A stretch of 9,310 nucleotides of DNA from Rhodospirillales bacterium (lineage in GTDB: Bacteria > Pseudomonadota > Alphaproteobacteria > UBA8366 > JADFVY01), in contig JAHELM010000057.1 in NCBI GenBank assembly GCA_024644185.1, positions 1-9,310 on the forward strand, written 5' to 3'. A program made the translations under genes and the position numbers. Within the stretch, counting starts at the first letter, position 1. Each line of letters begins with the position of its first letter. Below, one piece after another: positions 7,134 to 9,310 of the stretch. Below the pieces are notes generated by a model, which saw only the letters and a program-made list of their open reading frames with translations, was not told the origin of the DNA and searched no databases.

Positions 7134-7162
7134 TGGCAAAACTCCACATTTTTCCATAGAGT
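7134..7162 (+). promoter_or_regulatory. Weak candidate promoter of the deoR-type gene
   Basis: TGGCAA (7134-7139) and TAGAGT (7157-7162) are separated by 17 nt and match the sigma-70 consensus at three and four of six positions. If used, the first repeat element would lie in the spacer/-10 and the second just downstream of the start site, a typical geometry for autorepression. Support is weak. Confidence 0.25.
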
Positions 7163-7190
7163 TTTCGCGTGAAGTCCACAGATTTCCACA
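7143..7190 (+). promoter_or_regulatory. Putative DeoR-family operator: two copies of a 10-bp-spaced direct repeat
   Basis: TCCACA at 7143-7148 is followed 10 bp later by TCCATA at 7153-7158. The same arrangement recurs 32 bp downstream as TCCACA at 7175-7180 and TCCACA at 7185-7190. Each element reads TCCACA-NN-TTTCCA-Y-A. One-helical-turn direct repeats are a known style of DeoR/GlpR-family operators. The array sits 19-66 nt before the regulator start and just upstream of the candidate promoter of the divergent operon. Confidence 0.5.
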
Positions 7191-7208
7191 AATAGGGCGT
7201 TCGGATAC

Positions 7209-7994
7209 ATGCATCGCACGGCACGGCAAAACGCAATTCTGCGCGAAATCGGGGGCACCGGATCCTGTTCCGTCGCCGATCTGGCGCGCCGACTCGACGT
7301 TTCCGGCGAGACCATCCGGCGCGACATCAAGCGGCTCGCCTCGGCGGGATTGTTGCGCAAGGTGCATGGCGGCGCGACCCTGCCCGGCCCGCTGCACGAA
7401 CCCAGCTTCGACCAGCGGATGAACGAAAACGCCGCGGCCAAGGAAGCGATCGCACGCGCCGCGGCGGCCTACGTGACCGACGGCGATACCCTGGCCTTCG
7501 ATACCGGCACGACCACCGCCTATGTAGCGCGCGCCCTGACGGCCCGGCGCGACCTTCTGGTCGTCACCAACTCGCTGGACATCGGGCGCACGCTGGCGTC
7601 CGACAGCGGCGCGCCCGGCCGCAACCGCGTCTACATGGCGGGCGGCGAGTTGAACGCCGAGATCGGGGCGGCGCTGGGCCCCACCGCGGTGGAATTCGTG
7701 CGGCAATTCCGCGTTCGCACGGTGTTTTTGTCGGCCGGGGCCATCGACGCCACGGATGGCGTCACCGACTTCGACCTGACCGAGGCGCTGTTCAGTCGCG
7801 CTCTGATCGAAACCGCGGAACGGGTGATCGTGGTCGCCGACCGCGCCAAGTTCAGCAAACGGGCGCTGGTCAAGGCCTGCGACTTCGACGCCATCGACAT
7901 GCTGATCACCGATGCGCCGCCGCCCGCCGACCTGGCCGCCGCGCTCGATGCCGCCGGTGTGGTGGTGGAGGTGGCCACACCCGATAGCGACTGA
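7209..7994 (+). CDS. DeoR-family transcriptional regulator
   Basis: A 261-aa DNA-binding repressor-type protein, full length for the family (about 250-260 aa). The N-terminal winged helix-turn-helix has the classic DeoR pattern SVADLARRLDVSGETIRRDI (21-40) followed by LRKVHGGA (49-56). The C-terminal sensor domain has DTGTTT (98-103), TNSLD (120-124), GGELN (145-149), SAGAID (175-180) and VVADRAKF (208-215), the conserved positions of the phosphosugar-isomerase-like fold that usually binds a phosphorylated intermediate. ATG 7209 is preceded by AGGG about 12 nt upstream, a modest ribosome site. The gene is divergent from the transporter operon with 204 bp between starts, so it is the natural candidate regulator of that operon and of itself. 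The ligand is not deducible from sequence; a phosphorylated product of the operon's kinase is an inference. Confidence 0.93.
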   Translation: MHRTARQNAILREIGGTGSCSVADLARRLDVSGETIRRDIKRLASAGLLRKVHGGATLPGPLHEPSFDQRMNENAAAKEAIARAAAAYVTDGDTLAFDTGTTTAYVARALTARRDLLVVTNSLDIGRTLASDSGAPGRNRVYMAGGELNAEIGAALGPTAVEFVRQFRVRTVFLSAGAIDATDGVTDFDLTEALFSRALIETAERVIVVADRAKFSKRALVKACDFDAIDMLITDAPPPADLAAALDAAGVVVEVATPDSD

Positions 7995-8021
7995 TCGTGC
8001 TATCATGGGTAACCGGCAAGC

Positions 8022-8027
8022 AGGAGG
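8022..8027 (+). promoter_or_regulatory. Strong Shine-Dalgarno that sets the start of the small secreted protein
   Basis: AGGAGG with an 8-nt spacer to the ATG at 8036. It lies downstream of the earlier in-frame GTG (7997), which therefore is unlikely to be the start. Confidence 0.8.
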
Positions 8028-8035
8028 ATCGTCAC

Positions 8036-8491
8036 ATGACAAATCGGCATGAATGCTTTGCCCGCCGCATGCTTTTGCTGTTTCTCGGTGTAGCCCTTAT
8101 GGCCGCGCCCGCCGTGGCGCAGGCGCCGACGCTGGAGGGCAGCGCCTGGACCGGCGGCATCACCAATACCTCGAACGACCTGATCTGCCGCACCCATGGC
8201 TCGCATCCGATCGGTGACGGAAAGGGCTACGTTCTTGCCGCGGAAATCCGCAACGATCGATTGAGCGGGTTGCTGACGCCGACGCCGGAGAACCACAACC
8301 GCCACGAATACAAGGTTAGCGCCGTGGTGGCGCCGGGCCGCCGGCTGGAGCGGGGCGTGATCCAGTTCGGCTCCTATATCGCGCGGTTCGAGGGCGATAT
8401 CGACGGCGACCGGTTCAAGGCGCGCTGGAACATGTCCGCGACCAGCGATATCGACTGCACCGGCACCGTCTTCATGACCATGACCAAATGA
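8036..8491 (+). CDS. Small secreted protein of unknown function
   Basis: I do not recognise this 151-aa protein. Residues 1-30 form a clear Sec signal peptide: basic ARR, hydrophobic LLLFLGVALMA, then an APAVAQA cleavage region, so the mature chain is about 121 aa and periplasmic or extracellular. The mature part alternates short hydrophobic strands with Gly/Asp turns (GSAWTGGI, YVLAAEIRNDRLSGLLTP, FGSYIARFEGDIDGDRFKARW, CTGTVFMTM), suggesting a small beta-barrel or beta-sandwich. Its only mature cysteines, 51 and 141, near the two ends, could form one disulfide. There is no lipobox and no other membrane segment. The start is ATG 8036 because of the AGGAGG site. It begins 41 nt after the regulator stop on the same strand, so the two are probably co-transcribed, and it ends 4 nt before a terminator hairpin. 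Confidence 0.8.
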   Translation: MTNRHECFARRMLLLFLGVALMAAPAVAQAPTLEGSAWTGGITNTSNDLICRTHGSHPIGDGKGYVLAAEIRNDRLSGLLTPTPENHNRHEYKVSAVVAPGRRLERGVIQFGSYIARFEGDIDGDRFKARWNMSATSDIDCTGTVFMTMTK

Positions 8492-8495
8492 GAAA

Positions 8496-8519
8496 GGGCG
8501 CCGGATTTCTCCGGCGCCC
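8496..8519. terminator. Symmetric intrinsic terminator between convergent genes
   Basis: GGGCGCCGG (8496-8504) and CCGGCGCCC (8511-8519) form a perfect 9-bp GC-rich stem with loop ATTTCT. On the minus strand the stem is followed by TTTCTCATTT, a fair U-rich tail for the alcohol dehydrogenase transcript. On the plus strand it is followed by CCATCCATTTT, a weaker tail for the deoR unit. It lies 4 nt after the plus-strand stop and 29 nt beyond the minus-strand stop, so it probably serves both directions. Confidence 0.8.
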
Positions 8520-8548
8520 CCCATCCATTTTGCGTTGCAGGCCGTAGT

Positions 8549-9310
8549 CTACAGCTTGCCCTCCAACGCGTTCAGGAACACGCGCTTCATGTCGCGGGCC
8601 TTCATCGGCCGCGGATTGCCGCCGGTCGAGGGGTCGGCTTCGGCCAGCTTCGCCACCGCGTCCGGCCGGTCGCCCGGCACGTTCATGGCCTTCAGCGTCA
8701 TCGGGATACCCAATTCCTCGCGGAAGGCCAGAACCCAGTCCAGCAGCCCCTTATACGTCGTGGAACGGATACCCAGAACGCGGTTCAGCAGCGCAACACG
8801 GTCCTTGATGGCGGGCTTGTTGAACTGCATCACATAGGGCAGCAGAACCGCATTGGTCAGGCCGTGATGGGTGTCGTAAAGCGCACCGATCGAATGCGCC
8901 AGCGAATGTACCCCGCCCAGTCCCTTCTGGAAGGCGGTCGCACCCATCGAGGCAGCGACCAGCATGTTGCCACGCGCTTCGATATCCTTGCCGTCCTTGT
9001 AGGCTCTCGGCAGCGAGTCCTTGATCAGCCGCATGCCCTCCAGCGCGATACCCTCGGCCATCGGGTGATAGCCGGGCGCGCACCACGCCTCGAAACAATG
9101 GACGAAAGCGTCGACGCCGGTGGCCGCCGTGATGTGCGGCGGCAGACCGATGGTCAGTTCCGGATCGGAAATGACGATGCCCGGCAACATGCGCGGATGG
9201 AAGATGATCTTCTTCTCATGCGTCTGCTCGTTGGTGATGACGCTGGCCCGCCCGACTTCGGACCCGGTGCCGGCGGTGGTGGGCACGGCGACGACGGGGG
9301 CCAGCCCGGC
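8549..9310 (-). CDS. Iron-containing (group III) alcohol dehydrogenase, N-terminus beyond window
   Basis: NAD(P)-dependent oxidoreductase of the Fe-ADH family. The last 253 residues are visible and the frame is open to the right edge; the family is usually about 380-390 aa, so about 130 N-terminal residues, including the dinucleotide-binding GGGS-type motif, are missing. The visible part begins in VVAVPTTAGTGSEV, a hallmark of the family. Metal ligands by alignment to FucO are Asp67 and His71 (GVDAFVHCFEAW), His135 (GGVHSLAHSIGA) and His149 (DTHHGLTNAVLLP), numbered within the visible fragment; all four are present, so the enzyme should be active. The C-terminus (PRPMKARDMKRVFLNALEGKL) resembles typical ends of the family. 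It is convergent with the regulator/secreted-protein unit and shares its terminator. The alcohol or aldehyde substrate cannot be told; nothing ties it firmly to the betaine operon. Confidence 0.92.
   Translation of the reverse strand, partial: AGLAPVVAVPTTAGTGSEVGRASVITNEQTHEKKIIFHPRMLPGIVISDPELTIGLPPHITAATGVDAFVHCFEAWCAPGYHPMAEGIALEGMRLIKDSLPRAYKDGKDIEARGNMLVAASMGATAFQKGLGGVHSLAHSIGALYDTHHGLTNAVLLPYVMQFNKPAIKDRVALLNRVLGIRSTTYKGLLDWVLAFREELGIPMTLKAMNVPGDRPDAVAKLAEADPSTGGNPRPMKARDMKRVFLNALEGKL

Noticed and set aside
7997..8035. Earlier GTG start for the small secreted protein
   Set aside because: It has no ribosome site, would push the signal peptide inward by 13 residues, and the AGGAGG site clearly serves the ATG at 8036.
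7122..8042. 306-codon minus-strand open frame
   Set aside because: Antisense to the well-supported DeoR regulator gene and composed of shadow-type sequence.
1..9310. CRISPR arrays, insertion sequences, tRNA or rRNA genes, phage genes
   Set aside because: No regularly spaced repeats, transposase or integrase motifs or RNA-gene structure were seen. Base composition looks uniform, with no sign of recent insertion.

Overview
This window looks like a chromosomal segment of a high-GC alphaproteobacterium. A Rhodospirillales/Rhodobacterales-like marine or rhizosphere lineage is my inference from protein style, GC-rich third positions and the betaine-catabolism genes; no rRNA or other taxonomic marker is present. 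It is densely coding, and the longest stretch without a gene is 204 bp.

Minus-strand operon (about 7004 down to 1, running off the left edge). In transcription order it encodes: a periplasmic OpuAC/ProX-type glycine-betaine-like binding protein (7004-6051); a ProV-like ATPase (5983-4925); a double-length ProW-like permease carrying two fused copies of the membrane domain (4928-2922); a choline/ethanolamine-kinase-like phosphotransferase (2925-2047); and a dimethylglycine/sarcosine-dehydrogenase-type FAD- and folate-dependent oxidoreductase (2037 to beyond base 1). ATPase/permease and permease/kinase junctions are 4-nt stop-start overlaps (GTGA, ATGA). The oxidoreductase RBS overlaps the kinase stop codon. 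A strong hairpin separates the binding-protein gene from the rest, and a perfect 16-bp inverted repeat sits in the last codons of the kinase gene.

Divergent unit (7209-8491, plus strand). It holds a complete DeoR-family repressor gene and, 41 nt downstream, a small secreted protein of unknown function. The 204-bp divergent intergenic region contains two copies of a TCCACA-N4-TCCAYA direct-repeat element, a plausible DeoR operator. A symmetric hairpin terminator (8496-8519) lies between this unit and a convergent iron-containing alcohol dehydrogenase gene (8549 to beyond the right edge).

The genes suggest this model: a quaternary-amine or amino-alcohol compound is captured and imported by the ABC system. 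It or a product is then phosphorylated by the kinase, demethylated by the flavoenzyme with the C1 unit passed to tetrahydrofolate, or both. The DeoR regulator may sense a phosphorylated intermediate made by the kinase. Transport plus demethylation fits known betaine catabolism; the kinase and DeoR link is the less familiar part.
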